DNA from: Orobanche coerulescens | Lineage: Eukaryota > Streptophyta > Magnoliopsida > Lamiales > Orobanchaceae | DNA length: 64,000 bases | Direction of reading: 5' to 3' | Assembly: GCA_033398695.1 (NCBI GenBank) | Contig: CM065815.1 | Location: 5,946,501 to 6,010,500 of the forward strand | Part shown: in pieces, positions 9,911 to 20,599 of the stretch | Numbering within the stretch: the first letter of the stretch is position 1 | Layout of the letters: the number at the start of each line of letters is the position of its first letter | Position numbers and translations under genes: made by a program | The notes under the pieces: model-generated | Database searches by the model: none | What the model was told of the DNA's origin: nothing | Seen by the model: the letters and a program-made list of their open reading frames with translations, nothing else

Positions 9911-10178
9911 TCGTATGAGGGGAGACCTTCACGCCCGGTTCGGAGGGTGGGGATATCCCGGCCCTACTATCATTATGCCTTTGCAATGTTACTTGGTTCA
10001 AACTCTATTTGTGACCTTTTCTCACCTTATCGATTGAAGGATCTAAGAACAGACCCGGAGATTCTGGTATCTCGCCTCCTTTCGACCCCCAGCTTAGTGC
10101 ACAACAGAATATTGAGTGATATATCCAAAGGGAAGCATTTGATTCGAAAAAGCTCAATACCATATCTGAGCCTATGAC
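9911..10178 (+). pseudogene. nad5: Probable mitochondrial nad5 fragment (NUMT) with group II intron end
   Basis: The frame near 9958-10010 reads PYYHYAFAMLLGS and then, after a one-base insertion, LFVTFS. This matches the C-terminal part of plant mitochondrial NADH dehydrogenase subunit 5 as I remember it. Just upstream, 'cgtatgaggggagaccttcacgcccggttc' looks like the domain V hairpin of a group II intron, which fits the split structure of nad5. After 'FVTFS' the sequence no longer follows nad5. It would be a nuclear insertion of mitochondrial DNA, non-functional. Confidence 0.45.
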
Positions 10179-10192
10179 TTAATCCACATGGA

Positions 10193-10278
10193 ACTTACTT
10201 AAGAGGGATTTGGCTACTTCACTCTCGATGCACTTTGTTCTAACAGCAGGGAGGTTGACTCCACGCACAGCTCTCTGT
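10193..10278 (-). other. Exon-like segment of an unidentified gene
   Basis: On the minus strand a T-rich tract ends ...TTTTTACAG followed by an open frame (RAVRGVNLPAVRTKCIESEV...) and then CTTAA|GTAAGT. The good acceptor and donor signals around an open 28-codon segment suggest an internal exon or its relic. A second open stretch lies at about 10340-10450. I do not recognise the protein. Confidence 0.3.
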
Positions 10279-10932
10279 AAAAAAAAATAAATCACGCAAA
10301 AGACAGTAGGATAAAACATAAATGCTCTAGGTCAAAGTTAACCGAGACAACTCAACACTGAGACTCTCCACAGCAGAACTGCTCCCTACAAGAGAATTCA
10401 CAATTCTGATCTTGCGCCTCCAAGAACACCTATCAACTCTCGAAATAGGGATACCCAAGGAAATTGGTAATTAATTTCGAAAACCTTCCACGTTGTTGAT
10501 CGAGATGAGATTCAAATTAAAAAAGAAAAAAGCAAAAAAGAAAGACCAGTAGCCAGCCAAATTAAATTAAATGTAAATAAAATAATTAAATGTGAAATAT
10601 AAGAATCGCCTTTTTGGTTTTAATTGAATTGAATGGGGAGAGATCGAGAGTGGATTCAATGGAGATATTCGGTTAAAAACTTGTACACATACAGCTTCAT
10701 TAATCATGGATATATGCCCACCTCGCTTCGTCCCGAACTAGCCTCATTGTCATTCCTAGCTATGGACAGTTTAATTTTCTTTTTTTTTTTTAAAACCACT
10801 AGGTTAGAGTTTAAGAATTTAATTAGTTAGGTTTAGGCCCCATCATTGAAAGAAACAATTTGCTGTCTCTCTATTTTTTTAATTAAACTAGGGGAACGAC
10901 GACGTGCGGTGCACGTTGGGTTTTTTTATTGT
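10279..10932. other. Flank without recognised gene
   Basis: AT-rich with short open stretches. At 10871-10918 the words 'tctctctatttttttaatta...actagggg' and 'cgtgcggtgcacg' recall Helitron-type termini, but evidence is thin. The last 8 bases (gtctgtag) are the hAT target duplication. Confidence 0.4.
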
Positions 10933-11164
10933 GTCTGTAGCAGATGTACCTGGGCTTTCAGGCCCGCCGGTTTTGGCCCGCAACCGGTCCCAAGTCAACG
11001 GTTGTAGCCCGGACCCGCCGGTCAACGGGCCCGAACTGGACCGGGACCGAAAAGCTCGGGCTGGGCTAGGGTCGGGGGAATTGGGACCGAGGACCGACGG
11101 TTAGGGCCCGCAGGTCCTAAAAGGTCGGGACCGACGGGCCTAACGGGAAAATCAGAAAAAAAAT

Positions 11165-11187
11165 AGCACCGTTTCCGTAGAACAAGC
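11165..11187 (+). pseudogene. hAT transposase fragment left of the TR-GAG insertion
   Basis: These bases encode STVSVEQ, the conserved piece directly before FSIGG in hAT dimerisation domains. The coding sequence resumes at 15655 on the other side of the inserted LTR element. Everything upstream in the transposase is deleted. Confidence 0.65.
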
Positions 11188-12309
11188 TGTTGTGTCGAGA
11201 ATTACACTCTTCGACCGGCGATCGCCTCGGAGATCGGGCGACCTAGTCATCGCTGAAAGCGGAGGCGTAAATGTTGACCAATGACTCGGCCTAGCCTTAG
11301 CCCCGCAGACAAGATGAATCGGCCAACCGAAGGTCCCAGGGCAAGTCCCGGTGCCGAGCGATCGACATCAAATACGATCGTCTCTCGGTACTTGGCGACC
11401 GACTCCTGGCGACCGACCAATGCCGACCCTCATCAACTGGCCGATGACGACCCTCAGTGACCAGCTAGAGATGACCGCATCATGCCGATAGTCATTCAGT
11501 CGGCGAAGGCCGAGCCTCAGGACAGACACCACGTGCAGAGCCGAGACAAGATCCGCAATTTACGGATCGTTGACCACAACCTGTCAGCATCCGTCCACCA
11601 GCCGACAGGCCCGCCGAAAGTTGTCAGTAGGGCCGCATGTGATAGAGATTCCGGACGCGTGCTGGCTCCTCATTGGACCGCCCAGCTGGCTGCCGGCTGT
11701 AGCTTTGGACTTTAGGCAGACTGCCAGCATCTACCTTGGACTTTAGCCCGACAGCCCGGGTGATCGCCCCATTATAATATTGGCCGGCAGACGATCGCCC
11801 CATTATTATAATGGCCGGAAGGCGATCGCCCGCCAGAAGACAAGACTCGGCTGCCCCTATATATACAAGGCTCCCAGCACTTGTCCAAGGACCGAGATTC
11901 TGACTCTCAAAAACACTCTGGCATTATCGTGATTTCAGCATACAATACAGAAACTATATACAGCACTTAGCTTTCTCCAACTCTTGGCAACAGCTATCTT
12001 TCGGTACTTACTTCTCCCGGCCTCTCTCATCAAGCAGACGATCGGCAGGGACGAAGAACACCGAGCTTCGCTCAAGAGCCGGATTAACAAAGTCTTTTTA
12101 CACTCATTGTATTTAGATTTCTCACATTAATACTTGTATCCACGAATATTTGTATTAATAACATCTCGCGAGAGCATTCAAGCCCGGGCCTAACAAACCC
12201 GGCAAATCTTGTATTATTTATCTTCTCTCGGAAGTGCTCCCGCAAATTGTTGTTTGTTGTCCGTCTTCCAGCAGTATTAATCTTCGGATAAATATTTTGG
12301 GCGACAACA
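11188..12309 (+). repeat. TR-GAG 5' LTR
   Basis: 1122 bp, TGTTGTGTCGAG... to ...GACAACA. It has a TATA box TATATATA at 11858-11865 and, just upstream, a doubled block with 'gatcgccccattat' and 'ggccgg' that could be an enhancer-like direct repeat. Nearly identical to 14541-15654. Confidence 0.92.
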
Positions 12310-12330
12310 ATTGGCGCTAGAAGAAGGGGA
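12310..12330 (+). other. TR-GAG primer-binding site
   Basis: ATTGGCGCTAGAAGAAGGGG follows the LTR directly and matches the primer-site core of elements A and B (TTGGCGCTA/TTGACGCTA). Confidence 0.6.
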
Positions 12331-12437
12331 TCTAACCCTCAAATTTTCATTCCTACCGTCTCGAAGAACACTCACTGTTCTCGGGGCATATACTTGAAGT
12401 GACACTCACTGCGCTTCAAAGAAATCCTTCAGAAATC

Positions 12438-13628
12438 ATGTCTTCCGCCTCCGCGTCGAAGAAAGCCGCCGGCCAGGCCGGCGACGCCTGCTCCGTCCGC
12501 CCGAGCCACTCGATGGTGGAAGATAGCCGCCGCATCGAACGCCGATCCGTCCTCGACGGCGGCCCAAGCATCTCGCCGAACGGCTCGAACCAAGGAACGG
12601 TCGACGAGGTCATGGCCGTCTACAGAGCGGCGGAGTGCTCTCGACGCGTCTCCTGCTATCACCCTCGGCCGTCCGCCGAAGTCCAAGCGGAAGCTCAAGG
12701 CACTATCGCGGCGATCGCCAGAAGCTCTCGTCCGCAAGAAGAGGCGCTGCCACCTGGGCACCTCTGTCTTCGATCGCTCAGGCGTGACTCCGCCTTGGCG
12801 ATCACGCGCCCCACTCTGGGCCTACGAGACGACGGAGTTTGAGTCCGTCACCGGGAGCTCGGCCTACCCGACTCCCGAAGGCGGCCCAGCCGTCTGGCTC
12901 CCCTCGCCAAATAGCCGAGGTCGGCAGCAGCGGAGTCCGAGATCGCACACGATCGCCTCGGCTCCGCTCCCAAAGCCGATCGAAGCGGCCGAGCCACGGC
13001 GAGAAGCCGCGATGCAACGTCAACTCGACGATATGAAGGCGCTCTCGAATCTGTGGCGCGCCAAGAAGACGATCGCGAGCAAGCGAGCCGCTCGCGATCG
13101 ACATCGAGCTCGCCTCGGCAAGACAAGATCGCTCCTCCGCAAACACCTTTGTACGAGGGGCGGTCGGACCCCCAAACACACCTGAGGAAGTTCAACATCT
13201 ACATGACCGGGTGTGGGGCATCAGACGCGACCAGGTGCCGAATGTTCCCTCTGACGCTGGACGACCTCGCCCACAGGTGGTACGCCTCATTGCCGCCTCG
13301 GTCCATCGGCTCCTTTAACCAGCTGGCGCACGTCTTCACGGAGTACTTCGCCACCAGGGTCGTCCGGCCAGAAGGTCCCCTTCGCATGATGCAAATCAAG
13401 CAGGGAGAAGAAGAGTCCGACTCGGACTACATCGACCGGGTAGACGTGATCATCCTCAACGGCGAGCCCGTAAGCGATGAAACCGCCCTCTACGCGGTCC
13501 TTGGAGGATTTCAGGGCTTTTCGCCTATGTTCAAGCATCTCACGAAGAACCAACCTACGACCTACGCAACCTTCCGGGCTAGAGCCGCAGATTTTCTGGC
13601 CAGGCAAAGGTTTCTTCTTAGCCTGTGA
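12438..13628 (+). pseudogene. gag: gag of the TR-GAG element, frameshifted
   Basis: The ATG at 12438 opens MSSASASKKAAGQAG. The N-terminal half is low complexity and basic, and its frame is lost near 12840; other frames carry the signal between about 12850 and 13040. From 13053 the frame is clean to 13628 and holds the retrotransposon gag domain (PF03732 type): YEGRSDPQTHLRKFNIYM, CRMFPLTLDDLAHRWYASLP, FTEYFATR. The same core in element B reads CRMFSLTLGERAQRWYRTLP. No zinc knuckle, protease or RT follows. Gag forms the particle that packages the RNA. Confidence 0.8.
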
Positions 13629-14540
13629 GCAGCGCGATCGGTGCCCGGACGACGATCACCCGCCCGATCGCCGTTATCAACCTACGAATAAAGCGATCGG
13701 CAGCCGAGCGACGATCGCCAGTCTTCCAGCCCGATCGCCGATCATCACGCTACATCACCAAAACCCGGAGGACACGATCGCCATCTACAGTCCAGCATCT
13801 AACATGACGGACTAAGGCATAAGATCGCCTCCACCGCACATCATAAAGCCATGGTCCTGGTAGTCGATGGAATCGGCTGCTTCGGTCATGCATGGTCCCT
13901 TTCGGCCGAGATCGCCCGCCCTTCGTTTAAATACGAGGTCGGCGTAGTTTGAGGGCTCTCCAAAATTAATCAGTGGACACGATCGCCCGCCCTCAAGGTT
14001 CACCATTTAAACATGATCTACCCGGACAATACGACACGTGCCACTACCCCCGTCTCAACGTACACCGTCGAGGTTCGCCATCTCCATGGCGGGCCGAGGT
14101 GGAAGCAGAGCTAACAAGCCGTGGAGGTGGAGTTGATTCATCCGACGCTGCCCCGCGCAAGGACTCCTCTAGACCGAGACCGCTCGCCCTTTGTTTAAAT
14201 ACGAGGCGAGGCGCAGCCTAACAGAGGACCCTCATAATAAAGTGAGTCACGAGACACTCAATGTCTTCGCGCATCAAGACACGGTCATGGAGTCGGTCCA
14301 TCGAATTCTGCGACTGTGCACGATTCCTCAAACTAACGAAACCATCAAGTTTCTAAGGGGGATCGGCCAAAGTTGTTTTTTGCAGGTACAAGACCGAAAG
14401 ATAGCTAGCCAATCGACCATGATAGCCCAAGTCCGAATCCTAAGCCAGCTCAACAAGATCGCCCGTCCTCATCTCATACGATCGCCAGCAAGAACCACCT
14501 CGCCCCATGTCTTCAACATAGGAGCAAGCTGGGGTCCAAT
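13629..14540 (+). other. TR-GAG 3' internal region, non-coding, rich in gatcgcc words
   Basis: No pol motifs in any frame. The word 'gatcgcc' and close variants recur across it and also in the LTRs. A phrase 'cgccctt(c/t)gtttaaatacgagg' occurs twice, at about 13915-13940 and 14186-14211. A purine-rich tract before the 3' LTR is weak. Confidence 0.6.
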
Positions 14541-15654
14541 TGTTGTGTCGAGAATTACACTCTCCGACCGGCGATCGCTTCGGAGATCGGGCGACCTAGT
14601 CACTGCCGAGCAGCCGAGGCAGAACTGCCGACCAGCGACCAGGCGGCCTAGCCTTAGCCCCGCAGACAAGATGAATCGGCCAACCGAAGGTCCCAGGGCA
14701 AGTCCCGGTGCCGAGCGATCGACATCAAATACGATCGTCTCTCGGTACTTGGCGACCGACTCCTGGCGACCGACCAATGCCGACCCTCATCAACTGGACG
14801 ATGACGACCCTCAGTGACCAGCTAGAGACGACCGCATCATGCCGATAATCATTCATTCGGCGAAGGCCGAGCCTCAGAACAGACACCACGTGCAGAGCCG
14901 AGACAAGATCCGCAATTTACGGATCGTTGACCACAGCCTGTCAGCATCCGTCCACCAAATGTGACAGCCCGCGAAAGTTGTCGGTAGGGCCGCATGTGAT
15001 GTAGAGATTCGGATGCGTCGGCTCCTCATTGACCGCCACCGGCCGCCACAGTAGCTGACTTTGTGCATCGCCAGCATCTACCTTGGACTTTAGCCCGACA
15101 GCCCGGGTGATCGCCCCATTATAATATTGGCCGGCAGACGATCGCCCCATTATTATAATGGCCGGAAGGCGATCGCCCGCCAGAAGACAAGACTCGGCTG
15201 TCCCTATATATACAAGGCTCCCAGCACTTGTCCAAGGACCGAGATTCTGACTCTCAAAAACACTCTGGCATTATCGCGATTTCAGCATACAATACAGAAA
15301 CTATATACAGCACTTGGCTTTCTCCAACTCTTGGCAACAACTATCTTTCGGTACTTACTTCTCCCGGCCTCTCTCATCAAGCAGACGATCGGCAGGGACG
15401 AAGAACACCGAGCTTCGCTCAAGAGCCGGATTAACAGAGTCTTTTTACACTCATTGTATTTAGATTTCTCACATTAATACTTGTATCCACGAATATTTGT
15501 ATTAATAACATCTCGCGAGAGCATTCAAGCCCGGGCCTAACAAACCCGGCAAATCTTGTATTATTTATTCTCTCGGAAGTGCTCCCGCAAATTGTTGTTT
15601 GTTGTCCGTCTTCCAGCAGTATTAATCTTCGGATAAATATTTTGGGTAACAACA
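14541..15654 (+). repeat. TR-GAG 3' LTR
   Basis: 1114 bp, TGTTGTGTCGAG... to ...GTAACAACA, with TATATATA at 15205-15212. It differs from the left copy by scattered substitutions and short deletions near 14960-15060. Confidence 0.92.
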
Positions 15655-15846
15655 CAAGGCTTTAGCATCGGAGGACTTATGCTAGATCAAAGAAGATCAA
15701 GGATGAAGCCGGCGAACATTGAAGCTACCATGTTGCTCGATGATTGGTGTAGGGCCGACCTTAGAGCTCAAGAACCGGAATGGGACGATGCAAATGAGAG
15801 CGAAGATGAAGCCTTCACCGAGACGGATCGATCGGATGTGGAGTAG
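15655..15846 (+). pseudogene. hAT transposase C-terminus
   Basis: Reading continues from the left fragment (11165-11187): FSIGGLMLDQRRSRMKP, then EATMLLDDWCRADLR and an acidic tail ending at TAG 15844-15846. This is the end of the hAT C-terminal dimerisation domain (PF05699 type). The acidic tail closely matches that of the hAT at 59691-59992 (EATMLLDDWSKAELR), so both belong to one family. Confidence 0.8.
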
Positions 15847-15878
15847 AGAGCTCAAGTCCTTTATTATTATTATTATTA

Positions 15879-16078
15879 CTCACTCCGTCCCACCGATCTT
15901 GGTTCATATTCCTTTTTGGGCCGTCCCAAGATACTTGGCCATTTTCTTTTTAAGACACCTTTATCTCTCACAACTTTAAATAATATATATTCATACCATC
16001 ACTTTATACACTACTTTTCAGCTTTTCTTAAATCCCGTACCGAAAAGCAAATGCTCAAGATGAGTGGGACGGAGGGAG
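15879..16078. mobile_element. Stowaway-like MITE, 200 bp
   Basis: Inverted ends CTCACTCCGTCCCAC and the complement of CTCCCTCCGTCCCAC, flanked by TA on both sides (15877-15878 and 16079-16080). The CTCCCTCCGTCCC terminus is the Stowaway signature. It lies in the 3' non-coding part of the hAT element. Confidence 0.9.
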
Positions 16079-16578
16079 TATTATTTTTTCATTTCAAAAA
16101 TTCAAGTGTAAAACTCCTAAAATTGTGCTTAACTTATTTGTTGTAATTTTCCTCATTCTTAATGCAAAATTATTGTGTCCTTATTTATTTGCACATTGTG
16201 TCCTTATTCATTTGTAATTTTCCTCATTCTTAATGCAAACTTATTTGTTGTAATTTTCCTTATTCATTTTTCAACAATTTAATGAGTGTTTAAATATTTA
16301 AAAAAAATCAAAACATTAAGAATTATCATTTTCTATTCATAAAAGTAATAAATATATAAGAATAAAATAAAAATAATAATAATAAAAGTTAAAAAAATAT
16401 AAAACTGGGCTGCCCGGCCCGGGACCGGCGGTTTTAGCTCGACCCTGGATCGACGGGCTTCTAGCCCGGCACGGGCGGTTGGGCTAGTCTACGGTCCGGG
16501 CTCGGTCCTGTGTTTTGGGGACCGAGGACCACCGGTTCGAGGCCCGAAACCGGCGGTTTCGGCCCGAGGGCACGTCTA
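16079..16578 (+). other. hAT 3' non-coding and subterminal region
   Basis: AT-rich up to about 16400 with a doubled 'ttgtaattttcctcattc' phrase, then a GC-rich subterminal zone with CCGGCGG, GGCCCG and ACCGG words up to the terminus at 16578. Confidence 0.7.
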
Positions 16579-16586
16579 GTCTGTAG

Positions 16587-18209
16587 TGATGTTGTGAAGT
16601 TGGTAAGAGTGAGGAACTTACAAAGTATGAGGTTGGGTTTGTAATTATAAATGATATGCGGACAGACTTTTGTAGTCAATAAACTGAAATATCGTGCAAA
16701 GGGAAAAAGAAATAGAGAATTACAACTCTTTAATAAAGAGTGTTCGCTTTCCACAACTTGGACAACAAGAAATTCGAAAAATATTGTGATCCGGACGCCC
16801 GTAAAAAGGATACATCCATTGAAACAAAAAGTTAGTTAAAAAAAGAGCAAAAGTAGTTATTGATTAGAAAGCAGGAGCGGAGGGAAAAGAGCATACATGG
16901 TGCAATTAAAATACCTTCAAAGTTTTCAAGTGCAATTAAACTATCCAGCATCTCATCTATTATTCCAGATGCACAGCAGCTAAAATACGAAAATAAATGA
17001 CATTGTACAGAATAAATCATATAATTCAAATATAATCGAAGACATGAGGCCTAAAAACATTAAATTTAACATAACAAAAAAATGATATAGTTTCAGGCCA
17101 TACTTTTAAATGCGTGAGATTTCTAATATCCAGACAAATAGGCCAAACCTTGATAGAAAACAGGAGCAAATAATAAAAAGAGAGGAGAAATTCAGAAACA
17201 TATTGTAACTAAAAACATGTCAAAACACAAATTGAAATATTTTTAATATATGCAGGAACAAATAGAGCTAAATCGCAGTCAAGTGAGAGGTAGAGAAGTA
17301 GCTTTATCGAAGCAGCATAGGAACACATTTTCAACTAAACAACTAATAGTATAACAACATTATAATTTTGGAATTCAGAAGAAATTTTGTTGAGAAAACG
17401 CTTTATTCTTTTTAATAATTAGGCTGACAGATTTTTAGTTTGTTATCATAACAAACCAAACCTGAACACAATATATTCAAACATGCTTAAGCATCACTAA
17501 CTTAGATTCGACTCGACTCATTTACACTCCATTCTCCTTACAACAGTAATCATATCACCAATGTGTAAAAAATTTGGAGATATGACTCCTGCAAAATCAT
17601 ACATATGGAAAAGGTAATTAAGAAGAGCTGAATCATGGCCAAGATAGAGGTAAAAGATTAAAGGAAATTTGGAGACATTTTCAACTAAATAACTAATAGT
17701 ATTCTTTAACAAATTCAAATAACATAATAAATTTTGGAATCTAAAAAAAATTGTTTTGAAAACGCTATCCTCTTTTTAATAATTAGGCTGACAGATTTTC
17801 AGTTCGTTGTCCTAACAAACCAAGCCTCAACACAATTTTATGTTCGAGAAAATATTCAACTCACCGAGGCAAAAATCCATCCTCTTCATCGTCGTCAAAT
17901 TGCAAAACGTAACTGTTCAATCAAGGCAGATTTTATCGAGACATAAAACAAAACGAGATTTTTAAGATGTCAATATAGATAATAGTATCACTCTTATCTT
18001 TTTTATCCTCAGGAAATGCAACTTAAAGAAACAATAAGTACGAATACTACTTACTCATCAGTCTTCCTCTAAACGATTGTAAATTATGAGTGTTGGTCGT
18101 CATTGAGTTTTAACATGCAAAGCAAGGATAGTTAGTTTTGCTTTTATCTCAGGGTTACGAAATATACACTTGAGGTTCAGTCTAATTACAAAATGCCCAA
18201 AGAAGTCCC
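16587..18209. other. AT-rich flank with an imperfect 150-bp duplication, no gene
   Basis: The blocks at about 17326-17480 and 17675-17835 share 'acattttcaactaa', 'aactaatagtat', 'tttttaataattaggctgac' and 'aacaaacca(a/g)(a/g)cctcaac'-like words. No frame carries a known domain. It is the ancestral target of element B. Confidence 0.6.
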
Positions 18210-18214
18210 GCTCC

Positions 18215-18974
18215 TGTTGGTAGCCCATCCTACTCAGAATCCACGTAGGCACTCCAGGCAGCTAAACCGGCCGAACAGAACCTGAAGTCGGACCGGACAA
18301 AGAACCCGATTTCCAACCGGGCTCGCTGAAAACCGGAACGGACGGTGACTCCAAGGCCGACCCGGCATCTGACCCAGGAAGGCCGAGCAGAGAAAGGACG
18401 AAAATGTCCCGATTCAAGACTACGGCAGGACCGGCCTGAACGGCGGGAGACCCGAAGCCGACCAGAGCGGCGGGGGGCCCGAGGACCGACCCTATCAGAT
18501 AGACATCACCGGAGGTCGGCAAAACAGACCCGCATGCCAATTAACGCATGCAGTCACGCCCCTTCCCAAGGCACTCCTTAAAGGCCGCCACGTGTCCAAG
18601 ACTTAAATGCAGACTGACAAGTGTTATGGGCATATTCCCCAAACATGCGCCAGCTGTCATCTCTCCACTGGCCCAAATTGTCTATATATGGAAGAAATGA
18701 ACAGTAAAAAGGGATCTTTGGATTTTGAGCATTAATAAGAGAGAGAGAGAAAAGAGAGATTGGAGATATACTGAAAAAGAACAAAAAAGACTTGTAATCA
18801 ACAAGCAATTTGGATAGACCGACACACATTATTCTGCTCGGCTCTATGCTATCAAAAGGTCATTAATAAAATTTAGTGATCAAATATCTTCCACTTTATT
18901 TGTTATTTTCTACGTGTCTTCAATCCATTTGTCCCGATCAGCACACGTGACGTTGACCAAACCAGACGTCAACA
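18215..18974 (+). repeat. Element B 5' LTR
   Basis: 760 bp, TGTTGGTAGCCC... to ...CGTCAACA. TATA box CTATATATG at 18682-18690. About 13 bp longer than the 3' LTR because of small indels; substitutions are few. Confidence 0.94.
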
Positions 18975-18994
18975 GATTGACGCTAGAAGGAGGG
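18975..18994 (+). other. Element B primer-binding site
   Basis: GATTGACGCTAGAAGGAGGG follows the LTR end directly, as in element A. Confidence 0.6.
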
Positions 18995-19038
18995 CTGAAC
19001 CTTCGATAAAAAAGGTAGAGATAGACCCTTCACCAGCA

Positions 19039-20320
19039 ATGTCTCACAACAGTTCGAAAAACCCTCAGCCCGCGACGAAGGAAGAAAACCTCCTTAAAGT
19101 GGTTGAATGCTTTAAACACCCTGCCTTCATCCAAGGCATGGCGGCCCTTATGGCAAGAGTTACATGGGGCGGGACCCTTCAAAAACCCGAGGATCAGCTC
19201 GAGGCAGAATCTCAGATGGCCCGCCCCGCTGCCTCGGGGCGAAGCAGAAAAAGGACGACCTCTGCGGCCGCCGGCGAAAGGGCAGAGAGCCACGGCGAAA
19301 GCTCACATCCCTCACGAAAAAGTAAGCTTTCGCGCCCCCCGTCCGTTTTTGATCGCCTTGGGGCAGGGAGGAAAATCGAGAAGGCAGCACCGGCTCCTCT
19401 CCGTCAGTCGAGCCGTAAGGAAGAGAAGGCTCACCACCCGTCCCTAAATCCAACGCAAATATTGCCTCCCACTCCGGGCGATAATTCGAGCGAGATCGAG
19501 TTTCTAAAAAAGCGCCTTACGGAGCTCGAAAATAAACAACTCCAGCCATCCCAAAGTTCGGAATGGCTCAACAGCTAGGAGAGTCCCCTGGCCCCTAGCG
19601 TTCTGGCGGAACCTCTCCCGGAGAAGTTCAAAATTCCTCAAATTCCGCCATACAACGGAGAAACGGACCCTAACGCCCATCTTGGGCATTATAATTCCTG
19701 GATGGATCTACATGGGTCTCAGGACGCGTTCCGATGCCGAATGTTTTCCCTAACTCTGGGGGAGAGGGCCCAGAGGTGGTATCGGACGCTGCCCCATCAT
19801 TCGGTTCAAACATGGGCTCAGCTTTCGGCGACGTTCCGATCCCACTTCATGGGGTCCCTTGTGCGGGTCACCCCACGCCCATCCATTGCTTCCGTGATCC
19901 AGGGGCCGAATGAGTCCCTTAAAGATTATATATCCCGTTTTAATAAACGGATATTAGAGACGGAGCCCATGTCCGACGATGCGCTGGCCATTATTGCCCA
20001 GGCCGGCCTTCACAAAAATTCTTTTCACTGGACGGTGTGCCGAATGTCCCACACACCTACCAGAATTTTTGGAGCGCGCTAGCTCCCACATAGTCGCGAG
20101 GAAGCCATGCCGCACCAATGTTAGTCATGCCCTCCGATCGAAAGGATCGTATAAAAAGAAAGAAGAAAGGCGTGACTACAAAGAGACCCGTCAAGAACCT
20201 CGACGGAAAATAAAACCCCGCCTCTTCCTCGACAAATTCGCCACTCAAGGTTATCGCCGCCCGAGCTCATGGCCAATTTCGAAATATATTCCATTGGAGC
20301 AGCGATATTCGATCAAATAA
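19039..20320 (+). pseudogene. gag: gag of element B, one amber codon and a frameshift
   Basis: The ATG at 19039 opens MSHNSSKNPQPATKEENLL. The frame is interrupted by TAG at 19576-19578 but continues in the same frame through KFKIPQIPPYNGETDPNAHL and the gag core CRMFSLTLGERAQRWYRTLP to about 20040. There a frameshift moves the signal to another frame (PEFLERASSHIVA), then a basic tail to 20320. No zinc knuckle is visible. The gag domain is of the PF03732 type. Gag builds the virus-like particle. Confidence 0.82.
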
Positions 20321-20599
20321 AAGGCAAAACTTGCTCCCCCCCTACGATCTATAAGGATCGAAGGACATGGACCGACCCGCTTTTGTAAATATCATGAGTC
20401 GGGCCGGTCACAACACCGAGCAGGCCGAGACCTCGTTGCCGCCCGATCGCGGTATGCGGCGAGACAGGCTTAAGGCGGTTTACCGGAACCCGCCTCGGGA
20501 TCGCGAGATAGGGCCGACCCGACGAGAGCCAAGAATGATCGGGTGCCTCCGGCCCCAAATCCCAGGAAATTCTAACAATTATGGGCACCGCCGAGGTCG
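20321..20599 (+). other. Degenerate gag-pol linker of element B
   Basis: Short charged frames with no recognised domain between the basic gag tail and the protease frame. Confidence 0.5.

Larger units (their letters stand above)
11188..15654 (+). mobile_element. TR-GAG-like non-autonomous LTR retrotransposon
   Basis: Two LTRs (11188-12309 and 14541-15654) flank 2.2 kb that codes for gag only. Flanking 5-mers are CAAGC and CAAGG, one mismatch from a perfect target duplication. Total length is 4467 bp. Gag-only elements with terminal repeats are known in plants as TR-GAG; gag type resembles Tat elements, so a Tat element is the likely helper (inference). Confidence 0.85.
10941..16578 (+). mobile_element. 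hAT deletion derivative with 8-bp target duplication, split by TR-GAG element
   Basis: Flanked by the perfect 8-bp duplication GTCTGTAG (10933-10940 and 16579-16586), the hallmark of hAT insertion. Ends are imperfect inverted repeats (CAGATGTACCTGGGC at left, complement of TAGACGTGCCCTCGGGC at right). Subterminal zones are rich in CCGGCGGTT-like words on both sides (10950-11150 and 16405-16570), as in many plant hATs. Without the nested LTR element it is about 1.17 kb and keeps only the last codons of the transposase. Confidence 0.9.

Noticed and set aside
12416..13198. Several minus-strand frames over the TR-GAG gag
   Set aside because: GC-rich shadow frames of the plus-strand gag, which alone has a known domain.
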